DNA of 64,000 nt, taken from NCBI GenBank assembly GCA_030248295.1, contig JASANH010000085.1, forward strand, positions 124,001-188,000, written 5' to 3'. The notes under the pieces were generated by a model, which had not been told where the DNA came from, ran no database searches, and was given only the letters and a program-made list of their open reading frames with translations. Shown here one piece after another: positions 1 to 12,337 of the stretch. Each line of letters starts with the position of its first letter. Within the stretch, counting starts at the first letter, position 1. The translations under genes were made by a program, and so were the position numbers. Origin of the DNA: Mesodorylaimus sp. YZB2_4 (taxonomy: Eukaryota > Nematoda > Enoplea > Dorylaimida > Dorylaimidae).

Positions 1-48
1 TAAACAGTCACAATCATGTTGCGATCATTGCGTGCACTGCTGGCATAC

Positions 49-2916
49 CGTGTTGTCCTGAACCGAATGCACCACAGCGTATCGACATTTGGTACAGCCA
101 CCAGGCCCCACAACGTTCGAAGGCCCGCTACATCTAAACAGAACACATCAATGCCTGTTCAAAAATCTGTCCGCCTATCCTTCTTACTCGGAACATCTAG
201 TATCGCACAACGCGCATCTCTTTTCCATCTTGTTTTCGTAATGGCTATCTGGTGGGCAGCTTTCAACACACGTGTTGTCCAACAGAACATTCTTGCACGC
301 GATGCAGTTCCGTGGCCCCTAAACGACCAGTATCACACCAACTTGGATGCAAATAGGACCATGCTACTTACTGGCCCTTTGCAACCGACACATTCATCGT
401 GACACGGTTCGCAGACCTTGTCCTTTGGGTACAGGCTGAAAGAGAGAGTTGGCATTGTTCGACTAACGGATTGCACTCACTTGCTACTCACTTCTCAAAT
501 TGACCGCAGTCTCGCACACATGTCCGATTGGCCTTGAAATACTGGCACGAATAACACATTTCTGGTCCTGCTCCCCAGCATCCCATGTCAGGCTCGCAAA
601 GTTGATCACAGACACGTATTTGCTTCTCTAAACACACTATGTTCAACTTTTCTACCCAAGTATAAGACCAATCAAAGCGTACCGCACGGGACTTTGGCTC
701 TGTTCAAACCGATTTCGTAGCCGCCACGAGGAGGAGGGGCTGTAATCTTCTTCCAGGGAAGTGTGTAATAGTAGCACAATTCGGGATTGCCACTAATGTA
801 CACATCGCCGTTGAGAACTGCCTTTAAACTACTCAGTGCCAACTCTTGCATCACGTCCATCCGACTCACGTGGAAGGCGTAGCGGTCTTGGAATTTCTTG
901 CGGCCATCAATTTGTTTCAAGTTTCGTAAGAATCGTAGCGATTTTAAATCACTATTCTGAACTACGAGATAATGTGTAATGCGCTCAACGCCACTTAGCG
1001 CTTCCAAATCATCCTCAGTCAGAGCTGGAAAATCCAAAAAGCTGAAAAAGATTATATTTTTAAGATCAGGACATATTTGTAAAAAAAGCTGAATGTTCTT
1101 GCCCATAGTTAGCGTGAATCCTGCCGCCAGCTGTGGTATCTGGGCGTATGTCCAGGAAGCCATCGATTATTGTGCAGTTGATGAACTCGTGAATATTTAG
1201 TGAACTCACTGATCCTTCGATTACGCAAGCTGGAAAAGGAATGCAAGTCAGAGAAATAAAACTTGCAATCAAATTATGCTCACTTTTAGGACAAGGACCC
1301 TCGCAGCGTTTGCACAAGGTCTCGTTACTCTCAGCATAGTATCCCTCGGGACAGCGAACCACGCAGCCGTCTTTGTAAATAAATAGGTGAGCTGGCGAAC
1401 AAAAAAGAGGAAATGAGTTAGGGAAGGGAACAGCACATTGTTTGGCGATGAGTAGATTGTTGATCCTATTCACTGCTTGCTACAGTTGTGGGCGGAAGAC
1501 GGACCAAGCATTCTGAGTAATAGAGTATCAAAAAGCCTGGTCGGACATGGAGGTGCCTCACGGTCCTACGCTTGCCACTGTACGCAATACAAGTGCACAG
1601 TGCATACAGTATATACTTCACAAGGAACCTAAGGGTGCACAAACTTGTTAGAATCAGTTCATCCTGACTGATTAGTACAAAGACTTACAAGGACAGGTTT
1701 TGACGCAATCTCTGACCCAAGCGTACTTTCCATTGGGATTATGTACGTATTCCATGGTCTTCACGTTGTACACCTCCCTCAGAGGGCACTTGTCCACGCA
1801 CGCGCCGTCGTCTCGCATCAAGCGGCATCCCTAAAAGTCCTGTGTCGGGTAGCTTACAATAGGGTCACACAGTGGCCTTACAATGCACTGGTCATTTCTC
1901 GGTCCTGTGCATCCTGCAGCGCATTCAGTGTGGCAGCAAAATAATGGATCGCTCCTATTGAAACACATGCCTGTCACACATTGAGGTGCACAGCCAGTTC
2001 GGTATACTGAAAGGGGTAATGGAGTATGTAGATGCTAGAAACGGTACCTTTCCTCCACGATTGACTCACTTTCCTGACATTGGTCTTGCTCGGGACCCCA
2101 GCAATATTCGCAGTTGTCCGCGCACTTCTTTTTGGTTTCTGCACAAAGAAAGCACAAGTTATGGATTTGCTGTCCCCTGGCTATCGGCATTACTCACGGT
2201 CATTGAGACAGGGGTCATTATCATTTGGAATGACTTGCAAGCGATTGTGCCTCTCGTAATCGGGACCAAGTACTTGAGTCCAGTCGACCGTGTTTGTCTT
2301 CCAGTTGCACATCCCACTCACATTCACCAAACCAACTCGGCCTTCCTCAATGGCTGAGACAAATACAACAATGACAATGGGAAGAGCCAAATCAGACAGT
2401 TACCTACCTCTCAGAGACCTCAAATCGAGGGTGCCCATCTTGCTGCTAATCACAAGGAAGGAGAAGTCATCCAAGTGATTATTATCTAAAAAAGTCCGAC
2501 CCGAAAATGTCTTGTCACCCCAAACTATTCGCAATCGCCTGAGGGAAAACCGCGGCAGTTGAGAATAAGCGATGAGCACATAACCAGCCACCTGGAAATC
2601 AAAAGACTGATCAATCGTTTGTAACAAAACTTATTGCTTAAAAAGGGAAGAAAAATCTTTAAAGCTTCTGCGAAACATCCCTTGTTCCAAGCCCCTAGTA
2701 CACCATAATTAAGCACGCAAAAATTGCATACTTCTTCAATGTTGTCGAAGAAATCCAGTGTCTCGAGTCCTTCGCTTTGCAGAGCCTTCTCTGTAATGCC
2801 AACGATTTCCAGATTTCCTTGAACCGATGTGCAATTTGAATACATATCGCGTAAAATTGCGATGGCCTTATTTACGTCAGACAGCGTAGTCATCCCGCTG
2901 TGGCCACCGGAACAAG
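49..2916 (-). CDS. let-23: EGF receptor homologue (LET-23 type), extracellular part only
   Basis: Receptor tyrosine kinase for EGF-like ligands at the plasma membrane. Only the ectodomain is here; the transmembrane and kinase exons lie beyond the left edge. Exons read 5' to 3' on the minus strand: 2916-2732, 2591-2408, 2353-2198, 2138-2070, 2006-1882, 1830-1689, 1391-1284, 1229-1073, 1041-683, 627-492, 435-372, 318-188, 133-49. All have GT/AG borders and agree in phase. Order: receptor L1 (YSNC, then GNLEI, then VAGYVLIA), furin-like Cys-rich domain (CHTECAAGCTGPR, CKRCEGPC), receptor L2 (INCT, then NGDVYISGNPELCYY), second Cys-rich domain (GCWGAGPEMCYSC). These motifs fit EGFR better than the insulin receptor. 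The signal-peptide exon above 2916 was not resolved. The intron 1042-1072 would be only 31 nt. Family sure; orthology to let-23 inferred. Confidence 0.88.
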
Positions 2917-5900
2917 CTAAAATTAAAAACTTTTCGCAGTGCTGGTCGTACAGGCTAGAATATCCCCTCATTCTGTTGGGGTAGAGCTATGCACTCGAGC
3001 ACTAGCAGCCACTTCTCGAAAGGAAACTCTGGCATTGCAGGTCTAGGCGGTTCAATGATAAGGAAACAGAAGGTGCCCACAGATAAAGCACAGTGTTTCC
3101 AACTTGTGTCATCATTGTCTCATTATGGAACCATGCTATCGAGGGGGCTTACATGTTTCAGTACACTCCGCAGGAAAAAGAAAAGCTTATCTCATTAGTA
3201 CTAATGCCATACATGAAGTCTGTCCATCCAACCAATTCGCAGTCGCACCAATCACGAGGACAGCCCATAAAGATATTTCGAAAACTGCCGACGATTCTCT
3301 TTTCTTCGCGGAAGTCTTTCCGTTTAGCACCATCCTCTTACCACCAATCTTTGAGGTCACGCACCTTCTGCGTCCAGTTTAGACCCGCTATCAGTGTAGG
3401 AGGGAAGATGAAGATTAAAAAACCAGCTGAAGCCTCTCGTGATAGGCTGCACCACGAGCCGAGACGAGGCGATGCCAAGGGCGACGGTAATTCGCTTTCA
3501 CCCACGACTGCAGACGGACTAATTTGAGAGAACGAGCCAAAAGCTACACTGACACGGAGGGGGTGGGGTGGCGGAAGTGATCGTGGTCTACTACGAGTAC
3601 GCAGTCATTAAGTGCATTGAAATAGTCCAGCTAATCCGCCTGGATCAGCTTATTCGCGCAGTTACCATTCTGGCTCCCGCCAATCAGCTCGGAGAGCAGT
3701 TAGCCAATCACTAGGCACATGGAACTGTTATCCATCAATTCCGACTCTCAGTTTTTAGTTTTCCATTAGGTATTGCCGTCTAATTGAGCAAATGAGAAAA
3801 ACAAGAAGTGCGTCGAGGATGTCGCTGGGAGCAGTAATTTCGAACCGGATACGATTGGATCGGTACCAAGCACCCGTTACTTTCAATAATCTCCAGACGT
3901 ATATGACCGATTTATCACATGGAGCTTTTTAGAAACACTGACGTGAGCCGGAGGACACACGACCGATATATGGAGACACCGCCAAGACCTGGGCAATGAC
4001 GCCCCAGTCGAGTGATACTAGAGGAGCTGGAAATGTAATCCGAGAGTGGCACTGACAAGCACCGACACCACCAAAGTCCTACCCAGATGCAATGAAATTC
4101 TAGCGTTGCGAGTGGCTGCCCATAAAATGTTACTTTAGGAGCAAAATTGTTTGCTATACACGAGATTTGGGCTGGAAAGTGTCTTTATACTTGGCCGTGA
4201 CGTCTACTGGTGCTAACGTTATCTGGTCCAGTCATCCATGCCTTTTACGCAAATACTACGCTGCCCTTCCAGAAACGTATTTGCCGAATGTTACATGGTT
4301 TGGTGCCAAGTAAGCCAGCAGGGCCTATCACGTGGCGGTCCTTCAGGCCTCCGGATTAAACTTGAGATGTACCTACGAGGAGGATCACGAGCAATATTGC
4401 ATATTACAATTCCCTTGAGCCAATAACGTCTTTGGAAAACCTAAGACTGTGAGTTGCCTCGTGGCACAGATTCAGAACGATACCCCGGGGGTGAAGCGGG
4501 GTACGCCATGGCATGCCTTATAAACAGTGAGGACATTGAGCAATTTATGCGATTGATATCGTCTCCTGAGGATCTTCTGGGCGGAAGCGAGGCGTTTATG
4601 GCTATTAGTCCGCAAGTGACGCCCAGTCAGTCTACTGTATAGGAGGAGCAGCGTCTTCGTGATGGCCTTCTTTGGAATTGAGCAAATGAAAGGCCAAAGC
4701 ATGGTCAAATAAATGGCAAGACATACAGGATGGACAACATGCGCGCTTTTGCAGTAGTCTTTAAAAGCATGTGTGCAAGCCATCAACTTGAACTGAAAAA
4801 GGCAAATAAGCCACATCTTTGCCTTCTTATCTGTCATTCACGTTTCAGGAAATGGCTAGCCGAGCATTAGGACACTTTTTGCTCTTCTTAGCTGTTCTAA
4901 CATAAAACAATCACTTGTATTAGGCAGAATGAAAAGAAGCTTGGCACGCCTAACACCGTCGTACTTGCAAGGTACATTGCTCTTTGAGACATTGATTACG
5001 CTTGTACAAAAAGACCCAACTTTTTGCCCCTCGCGGTACGGAAGGTGGAAAGGAATCAAATTAACGATGGTAATCATCTTGAAAGCAGCTCTTAACGATA
5101 ACATATAGACCGGGATTCAAAAACTATCGCTCCCGTGCGCTGGGCAATCGTGATAAGCAAAAATTTCTAAAAGCAAATCGTAAGTAAAAATGGACGTTTC
5201 GACCATATCCTACGGTCTTCATCAGCAAAACAGCGTGCTAATCAAAAAGATTAAAGAAAGACAGGAAACAAAAAAGAAGCTAGAGCACATGGAAGCAATA
5301 TCACTTGAATCCATGCAGTTTTGCTGCTGCTGCTACTCATGGTCACTTGGAGCATATACTCTGCTTTTGCTGTGTTCTGTTCTGTTCTGCGCTTGGAGTG
5401 TCTTCTATTCCGAGGCCATCACCTACACCCCGCGACATGTGCTGCGATGAATAAGCGGGCTTGCTAGATTAACTATGAATATTCCTACAACTCACCAAAA
5501 TCGATTTTAAAAGTTTTTCCTCGCTTACCCGTAAAATCGCAATTTTACCACTCATTCAATGTATCTGGCTCCCCAAACTTTTTTCAGCATACATAGTTTG
5601 TCATGTACGCAGCTGTTGATAAGATATTGATAACAAACCCACATCTGCCCGACACCCACCCTACTGATATTGTTACAAACAGACCAGCAGGCCCGAATGT
5701 ATGCCCATTTCTCTCCTGCTGCAAAATGATGGCGCACGAAGATTGAGTTGTTTGCTCGAGTACCAAACATACGAAGAGCTGATAAAGCGGGCACGGGCGA
5801 CGAGGAGCTCACGATCAGACAGCACGAAAAACAAGTTTTCCATATTTTGCTCAGCCATTTGGCATTGAAGAGAGGATTGTCGAAAGTCTTAAAAATATAG

Positions 5901-6042
5901 TCATAAAAGTGCGAGGAGAAAAATCGATAAAATTAGGTTTGTGTAGACAGAAAATCGATCGCTTTTAGACAAAGTGACAAGCGCACGTAGCGAATATGTC
6001 CTGATGGACTCGTCCGACTTCCGTGGGCTATGAATGGTAAAG
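2917..6042. other. Spacer upstream of let-23, no gene supported
   Basis: The missing first exon of the EGF receptor (signal peptide) should lie in the first few hundred bases, but no start codon followed by a hydrophobic stretch and a phase-matched donor could be singled out. Open frames up to about 120 codons exist (for example 4472-4837 on the minus strand and 5190-5450 on the plus strand, the latter with a run of Cys codons and a hydrophobic stretch). None shows recognisable family motifs or splice sites giving a longer product. I see nothing else in this stretch. Confidence 0.4.
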
Positions 6043-6573
6043 TTACGAAGATGACAAGAACGAGTACATGTTCAGGGCATATTCGAAAACAAGGGGTCCA
6101 TGAGACTTTGCACGAGGGAAAGGCGTCAATGACGTTTGGGAGAGATATCCTGCTACAATGACACACAGCTTAGAAGCATTTAGAATCGTGCTGATATCGT
6201 GCTGAATGGAGGTCAGGAATTCGTGAGATGAAGGGGTTTCGACAACTTCAAACCTTAAAGATCTCAAAGAAACCTCAAAGAAGGTTACTGTGTGTAGGTG
6301 TGTGTGTGTGTGGGTACGACCAAAGGAGCAATGTGTGAGCAATGCAATGACTGGTGAAACAATGTTCCCTCAAGCGTAGTAAGGAGAAGGATGAAACGAC
6401 TACAATACTGTGCCTATAATACATTTCTCGCATCAGGAGTAGGAAGTAGGTGCATAACACATACCTTTTCCGCCATTTTCAGTAGTCCACTGATGACTGG
6501 CATGGCCATCGATCACAACTACACACCACAGCAGTATAAGTCCGAGAAAGCATTTCGACAATGCGAGTATCAT
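6043..6573 (-). CDS. Possible small secreted peptide, two exons
   Basis: A weak prediction. The exon 6573-6465 starts with ATG and encodes a good signal-peptide profile (MILALSKCFLGLILLWCVVV), then a short polar stretch, and ends at a GTATGT donor in phase 1. The first phase-matched acceptor I see (GTAGCAG before 6149) opens a second exon, 6149-6043, that runs to a stop, giving 71 residues. The mature part has no cysteines and resembles no family I know. The intron contains a GT microsatellite. It could equally be the first exon of a longer gene with a different second exon, or chance. Kept because a signal peptide followed immediately by a donor is uncommon by chance. Confidence 0.22.
6290..6313. 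repeat. GT microsatellite
   Basis: A short, slightly interrupted run of TG dinucleotides. It lies inside the putative intron of the small secreted peptide above. Confidence 0.8.
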
Positions 6574-8979
6574 CACTGATAGCCCACTGATAACGGAAAT
6601 GGCTGACTGATAAGCATGAACAGAGGCTAGCAGTTTGTCCGAGACCAATGGTTGGTACGTAAGTTGATTAGGAAATAAAGGCAGGAACGTGGGCGACCGA
6701 GCTGCACCTAAAGACCAAATAACGTTTCCGTTAATGAAAGCCAAACCGAGAGAATCACTGCGTGGGCGAGTAAAAGCGAGTCGCGCCTCCACCTCACGCA
6801 GCTCAGCCTTCTTCCCCAAAGACCAATACGAATACCCGTCTTCCCATTTTCGTTATCAGCAAAAGCATTCTGCCGCACAGCACAGCCATCCGACGCCACA
6901 TTCGACAAAAGATCAAGTTTACACAAGGAGACTTGGGAAGCGTTTCCTTGCTATCAATCAAACAGCAAGCACGAAATCAAACCAGATCTTGTGTAAATGC
7001 GATGTATCGTTTCGAGGGATTGGCTAAAATGCGAACATGAAACACGTAAAACTTGGAAAGTCATAAAAAGTGAAATTGGAGCCGGACGGGATAACCGACC
7101 GAGCCGCCATGCACTGACTCGACTTGGCTAACAATACACAGCTAGGGTGGCCATGCTGCGCTGTTGGTCGTCAACATGTTTGTATTCTACAACGCTGACG
7201 ATAACGACCTTATTGTCAAAATAAAAGTCTTTACAGCGTAGGAAAGTCGGATGTGATACATTGAGCACATATACGTCGATACTGCCTTGTTCGAACTGAA
7301 TGGTTTAACACAAAACAACAGGGGAATTTGCGGACCAAATCCGATCATGGTTTGGTCTGTATTGGCATGATTTCTTGGCCAACACACCATTCCACCCCCA
7401 AGTCAGTCTCGTGCTAGGGATTGACCAGTTTCCCTAGCCAGTGTAGGCGCCTTGTGTAATAGGCATAGTCCATGCCTTCGGGTTTCCACCTGTCTTAGCT
7501 CCCCGTTGGAGCAATTCGTTTCTGGTCTCCATTCTCGCCAAATATGCCAACGAACTGCATTTCGAATGTCTCGCGGGGGGTTGTATTTCATCATGCTGCC
7601 GATGGTAGTCCGCGATGTGTCATGGACAAACCGTTATTTCATTTGCCACAGTGCCCCTTGGCGTACCAGACTATTTTCGATGTTACTGGTCTTCCGCTGG
7701 ACAAGCCCTGGGTTGTCATGGATTGGCCGTCGCATCAGCTATTCGGCTCGTTCGGTAAGCAGCGAGGTTGGTCATCGTTTCCAGGTGTCTCGCGCCATGT
7801 GGATTATGCGATGTTATCTCCTACCAAATGGCGATGTATTTTTCGGACGAGAAATGTGATATTGTCTTTTTCAGCAACGACGCTTCTTTGGTCTCGTCGG
7901 AACTCTCAGGTCGGGTCGGGTCTCTCGGGGCGTGCGATGCAGAATCGCATGCGCTCTCGTTACCCATCTGGGACGTCGTTGGATCGTGGGCACATGGTGA
8001 GCCAAGTGGCTGGGCTGGCACCCACTCCCGCTCGGGTAATGGTGCATCGCGATCGGGACCTGTGCACACCTGCTCTACAGTATTCATCGGGTGATGCCAG
8101 GCTGGTGGGCTCGTCTTGATTTGGTGGACTAACCCATATTTTGCTTTTGATTTAGGACTGATCTATTATTGGTCCCGCAATATTGTTATTGTTTCGGGTT
8201 GAACCATTTTCGGTCCGGCCCCAGTCGTGTGGTAGATTTCGTTTGGGATTATTTTGGTTTCGCTGGGGAACCGAATAATATTTCATTATTCGTCTGCCTG
8301 ATCTGTCGACATCTGGACTGGGCTACCGAGTCTGGACTATTTTCTGGTCTCTGTACGCACCCGTGGATTCTACTGTCCGAGTTACCATATATACTGGACG
8401 ATTTCCGGTTGTGTAAGGGCATAACTTTTACTGTGTGTGTGTGCAGTCGACGTGAGAGGTTGACTCTAGTTTTTTCTCCTTCTGTTTACATAGTGAATAT
8501 ACCGATAATTGTAGAGTTTCTAAATTCGCTGAGGTTGAAGCAAATTGTAAATACTGCATATCACTATGCATTTAATGACACTGAAAAATGTTCACCACGT
8601 TTTCGTCTCATGTCCACGGGCAGTAGCATTTCGAAATAAAGTGGCGATTTTCTTAAAAAAATAGATCCGGCTATTACTTGGGGGGTGAAAACAGGGTTTT
8701 CCGGATAGTAGGTTCGTCCAAAAAGTTTGCCGCCTCAATTGCAAACTTAGTTGCGCAATCAGCACAGAGGTGCATATGGTTTGCGAGGGTAGATTACGAG
8801 GAGGAAAATGAGATAGTTGACCTGTGGAAATCACTGTTGAGACGGCTAAAAGTTTTGAAAGAAAGAGCGAGGTACATCTTAACGCATGGTGAGTACAAGG
8901 AGCTTTTTGTGAAGTCGTCTTTCTGTAGGCTTCTATCGTTGTATAGGTAAAATATAGGTGTGCAGTGGGGAGAGAAAAG

Positions 8980-9148
8980 AATTAGGAAAATGAAAAATGA
9001 AAAATTGAAAAATGAAAAATTGAAAAAAATAAAATGGAAAATATAAAAAATTTAAAAAATGTAAAATATAGAATTAAAAAATATGAAAAAAACATATAAC
9101 ATAAAATAGAAACAAAAAGGGGGGAAAATTTATAAAAAAAATATAAAA
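8980..9148. repeat. AT-rich low-complexity tract
   Basis: About 170 bases made almost entirely of imperfect iterations of GAAAAATGAAAAATT and TAAAAAAT-type units, strongly A-biased on the plus strand. It has no coding potential. It may be a degenerate minisatellite or an old poly-A-rich insertion. Confidence 0.8.
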
Positions 9149-12100
9149 CTGCTGTGGATTTTGCCTATTATTGTCTTTGTTGCGAAAATCGTCAATTTTT
9201 GGTTGTTGAGAAGGTACTAATCGTAACAGGAGAACTATGTCTTCACTCATTGCGGGAGCTAGTGTGCCGATGTTTTTTGTTTTGAGAATTACGCGTTGTA
9301 CAGTGGTTTTCGACTAGTTAGGATGCATGTAGGTGAAGCAGCTAAGCTGAGAGGGTGAGATCAAACAGGAGATAGCAGCACCTAGATTGGTGCCAATTTT
9401 CCTTTCTATTCGCTTATATTGCTTGGTCAAGGTCACAAAGAAAAGAAGGAAGATTAACAAGCGATAAAAAAGTGTGATAAATTGATCAAATTTGAATTTG
9501 GCGGTTTTTTACTTGAAATTAATGCTACGGAAAAGATAAAAAAATAACTTTTGACCCTTTAATGGGCTTCAGGTCGTGCAAGGGTCAGGAGGTTTTCCTT
9601 CACTAAACTATTTTCCATTGGTGTGCCTGGGGAAGTGCTCCTCTCCTCTTTCAGCTTCCGTCCTCTAGCCAATGAAGAACGTGTGATGTTCTGTGATAAG
9701 GTAGATGTGAGCTGGGGTCACGTGTCGTTTGATCATACCTCTCCCAAGTTCTTTTGTGCGCGCCTCTGTAGCTCTATGTGTGGGCTCAGGTCCGTCAGAA
9801 CCCCTTTGACGGCCGGGACGTCAGGCTGCTTTCCGAACTGTAAGTCTACACGGCCCTTGTAGCGTGGAACAGTAAACTATTGTGCGAGATGTCCGTGGAC
9901 TGGGTGGGGTAGTTCCTGTGGCTTGAGCTATCCTCTGGTCAGCCCTAGTCTGTCCTAGGGCAAGCCAAGGATTTCTCTGGCGTCACAACAGGATTTCGGT
10001 GTACCGTGCCTGTTACGCACAGCAATTTCAGTCATACACAAAAGTTTACAATGAATTGATGAAAAAGTGATCATGCACATTTTGTGCTCCTAAAATACTT
10101 TAAGCCAAGCATTATCTATCCAAGACTCGGGGGTTGTGGACTGGCAGTTGTATAAGTAGAATATATCTCTCCTGTCTCACATAGGAGTCGCTGACGGATT
10201 CGGTTCCCTTTACCTTCCTAGCAGCAGGCCATTTTCACTGTGCGCAAGAGACCCCATGATTTAGAAAACTGTAATGAGCTCTGCTCTCCAGATGCACCAA
10301 GAAAAAATACCTTTGCTGTCATCAGTCACGCACGGACGTTGACTTAGGCCACTGGGAATACATACAGCTACGTGCAGTCTAAATCAGCGGTGCACCGGTG
10401 GAGTTTTTGCACCACGCCAAAAACCCAGAGGAGCCAACCAAGTCTTTCTCTCCAAGATTCACTCAAAGGGCACTATACACCGTGTTATAAGATACGATGG
10501 ATCCGCAAAGCCAACAGTTAGGACGACTGCTCTGGCTGACCGTGAAATGGGTGCTCAGAGTAGATCAACAGACAAAATCACAGAAGCGAGCTGCATATCT
10601 ATCTCGTTGGTTCTTGCCACTGGGGCCTTGAAAGTATACACTGCACTTACAGTATCTGACAGTGCGTTGTCATGCCCAATGCACTTTGACACGCTGAAGG
10701 CCCAAGAAATGAGGAAAATTGGTCAGAAACTTAAACCTTACGATACATTCATTTACTCGTATACCCATTTGGTAAGTAACCTGTTGTAGCGAGAGCGGCG
10801 TTGTGAAAGCGAAGAGCAGAAGAGAGAATGAGCGGGCCGACTGCTCAGGTCGGCCGACGATGAGAGACTGCGTATAGCGCAGACTTCGTTACACTGTCTT
10901 TACGACAAAGATACGAGTAAGAAGGGACCACTCCGGTCAGCGACAGAAACAAAGAGTGAGCCACAGGGAGACGAGCTAGGCGTAAAAGGGGAAAAGAATC
11001 ACATCGTAAAGTCACAGATCGACGATGCTTCTCTTGGGCTGTTATGTGAGCCTTGAATCCATCGCGCTCCGTCGCGACACCTGTAGCAACGTCTCCTTGG
11101 GAGGACTTGTTTGAGTTTTCATACGCACCATATCGTGCAAATAATAAGCCGCTGCCGCAGGTTGCGATGACTGTTATTACAGCATTTTAGCTGAGTTATG
11201 CTGACTATCCGTTGCGGAGAAACCCTCTAAAAATCGGCACCTATTAGCAGAGGTGATGCCTAGCTTAAGTTGGGCATTATGGACCCTATTGGTGTCTTCG
11301 TATGCAAAGAGGTCATGGATGTGAGCAATTCCGGCAGCAATGTTTCCTTGGAAGCTGCACCGCGCAGAGGGTCTTGAGCAGAGCAGCAACGGCGAAGCAT
11401 TAACTAGCAATCATTGTTGATTAGGCGGCCTACAAGAGGCTTTGGCGGCCGTGAGGAAAAAGCACATGAGCTGCTTTTTCTTGAAAACGCCTGTCCTTAA
11501 AGAAGAACTGCCTAAGTAATGCGCATGCTGGGGAATAAGGTGATGGCTGGCAGACGCGGCCGTAAAAGGGCGCGGGACTAGTTGAGCCAAAAGCCTGTTA
11601 AGCGGTTGCTAACCACCCTAGCTTACATGTCCACCTCGGTCGTGTGCGGCGCGTGTCATCGCGTGGCCGTGTTTGCATTAACTCGCCATCAATATTATAT
11701 GTCCCCGAAGTCGTGCGACCAGAGAGCTTCGGTCCGCGGGGTAATACGCAGCCGTTGCCTCGATGTCGGAACGTCATCCCAACTGCCTCCACGTTCCATC
11801 GAGGTCCTAGCCTCGGAATAGGAAAGGGCAGCAGGGCGTCGCGTAGTGATTTTCCCATTTTGCTCAGCGCTAAGGGAGTCGCCGCTTCGGGTCTTTACTT
11901 TTCCTCAAAAGAATGGGTCACGCTTTTTCGTCCCGAAACCAGGCGGAGAGAACGTGTTAAAAATGAAGAAAAGTTGGCAAGGCGGCAATCGATTGTCTTC
12001 TCATGAATAAGGTGACCCCATGGGAAAAGAGGAACCATCCTCGACGAAGTATTTGTTTTTCTAGTCTGCGTGCCATTCGATACGCGAATTTGTCAGTTGG

Positions 12101-12295
12101 GAAAAACGTGTGAGAAATCATCCTTATTCCGAAATTTACGCGACTAGGGCACTGATCGTGGGTGGAGGAAATGAGGTACTTGCCGTTCAATTGTCCATGG
12201 AAGGAACTTCCATCAGTTCTTGCCTGCTCAGGTCAGGTGGGCTGGCTGAGGTCGCGTGTGTCTCTCCTATCGATTACTTTGTTTACACTGGTCAG

Positions 12296-12337
12296 GAACA
12301 TGTCCGAAGTCACGATATCGTGACTTCTGACATGTTC
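12296..12337. repeat. 42-bp near-perfect palindrome
   Basis: Two 21-base arms meet with no spacer at 12316/12317 (left arm begins GAACATGTC, centre CACGATATCGTG, right arm ends GACATGTTC). There is a single mismatch, C at 12304 against T at 12329. The symmetry stops abruptly at both ends. It could extrude as a hairpin or cruciform. No flanking target-site duplication was seen. Confidence 0.85.

Noticed and set aside
49..2916. Insulin receptor (DAF-2) instead of EGF receptor
   Set aside because: L domains plus a furin-like domain occur in both, but a second Cys-rich domain follows L2 (GCWGAGPEMCYSC and later CC-type repeats) instead of fibronectin repeats, and the CEGPC, GNLEI and NGDVYISGNPELCYY blocks align with EGFR.
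3093..3527. 144-codon plus-strand open frame opposite the presumed let-23 promoter
   Set aside because: Overlaps other frames of similar length, has no motif, and lies where the receptor's first exon or promoter is expected.
4472..4837. 121-codon open frame on the minus strand
   Set aside because: No family motif, no signal peptide, no splice context; composition like the surrounding non-coding sequence.
7403..8639. LTR retrotransposon or other coding gene
   Set aside because: Open frames exist on both strands, but there are no protease, reverse transcriptase, integrase or zinc-knuckle motifs and no paired terminal repeats that I can see.
8700..8735. Mariner-type inverted terminal repeat (TAGGTTCGTCCAAAAAGTTT)
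   Set aside because: The resemblance is short, no partner repeat in inverted orientation was found at a plausible distance, and no transposase motif follows.
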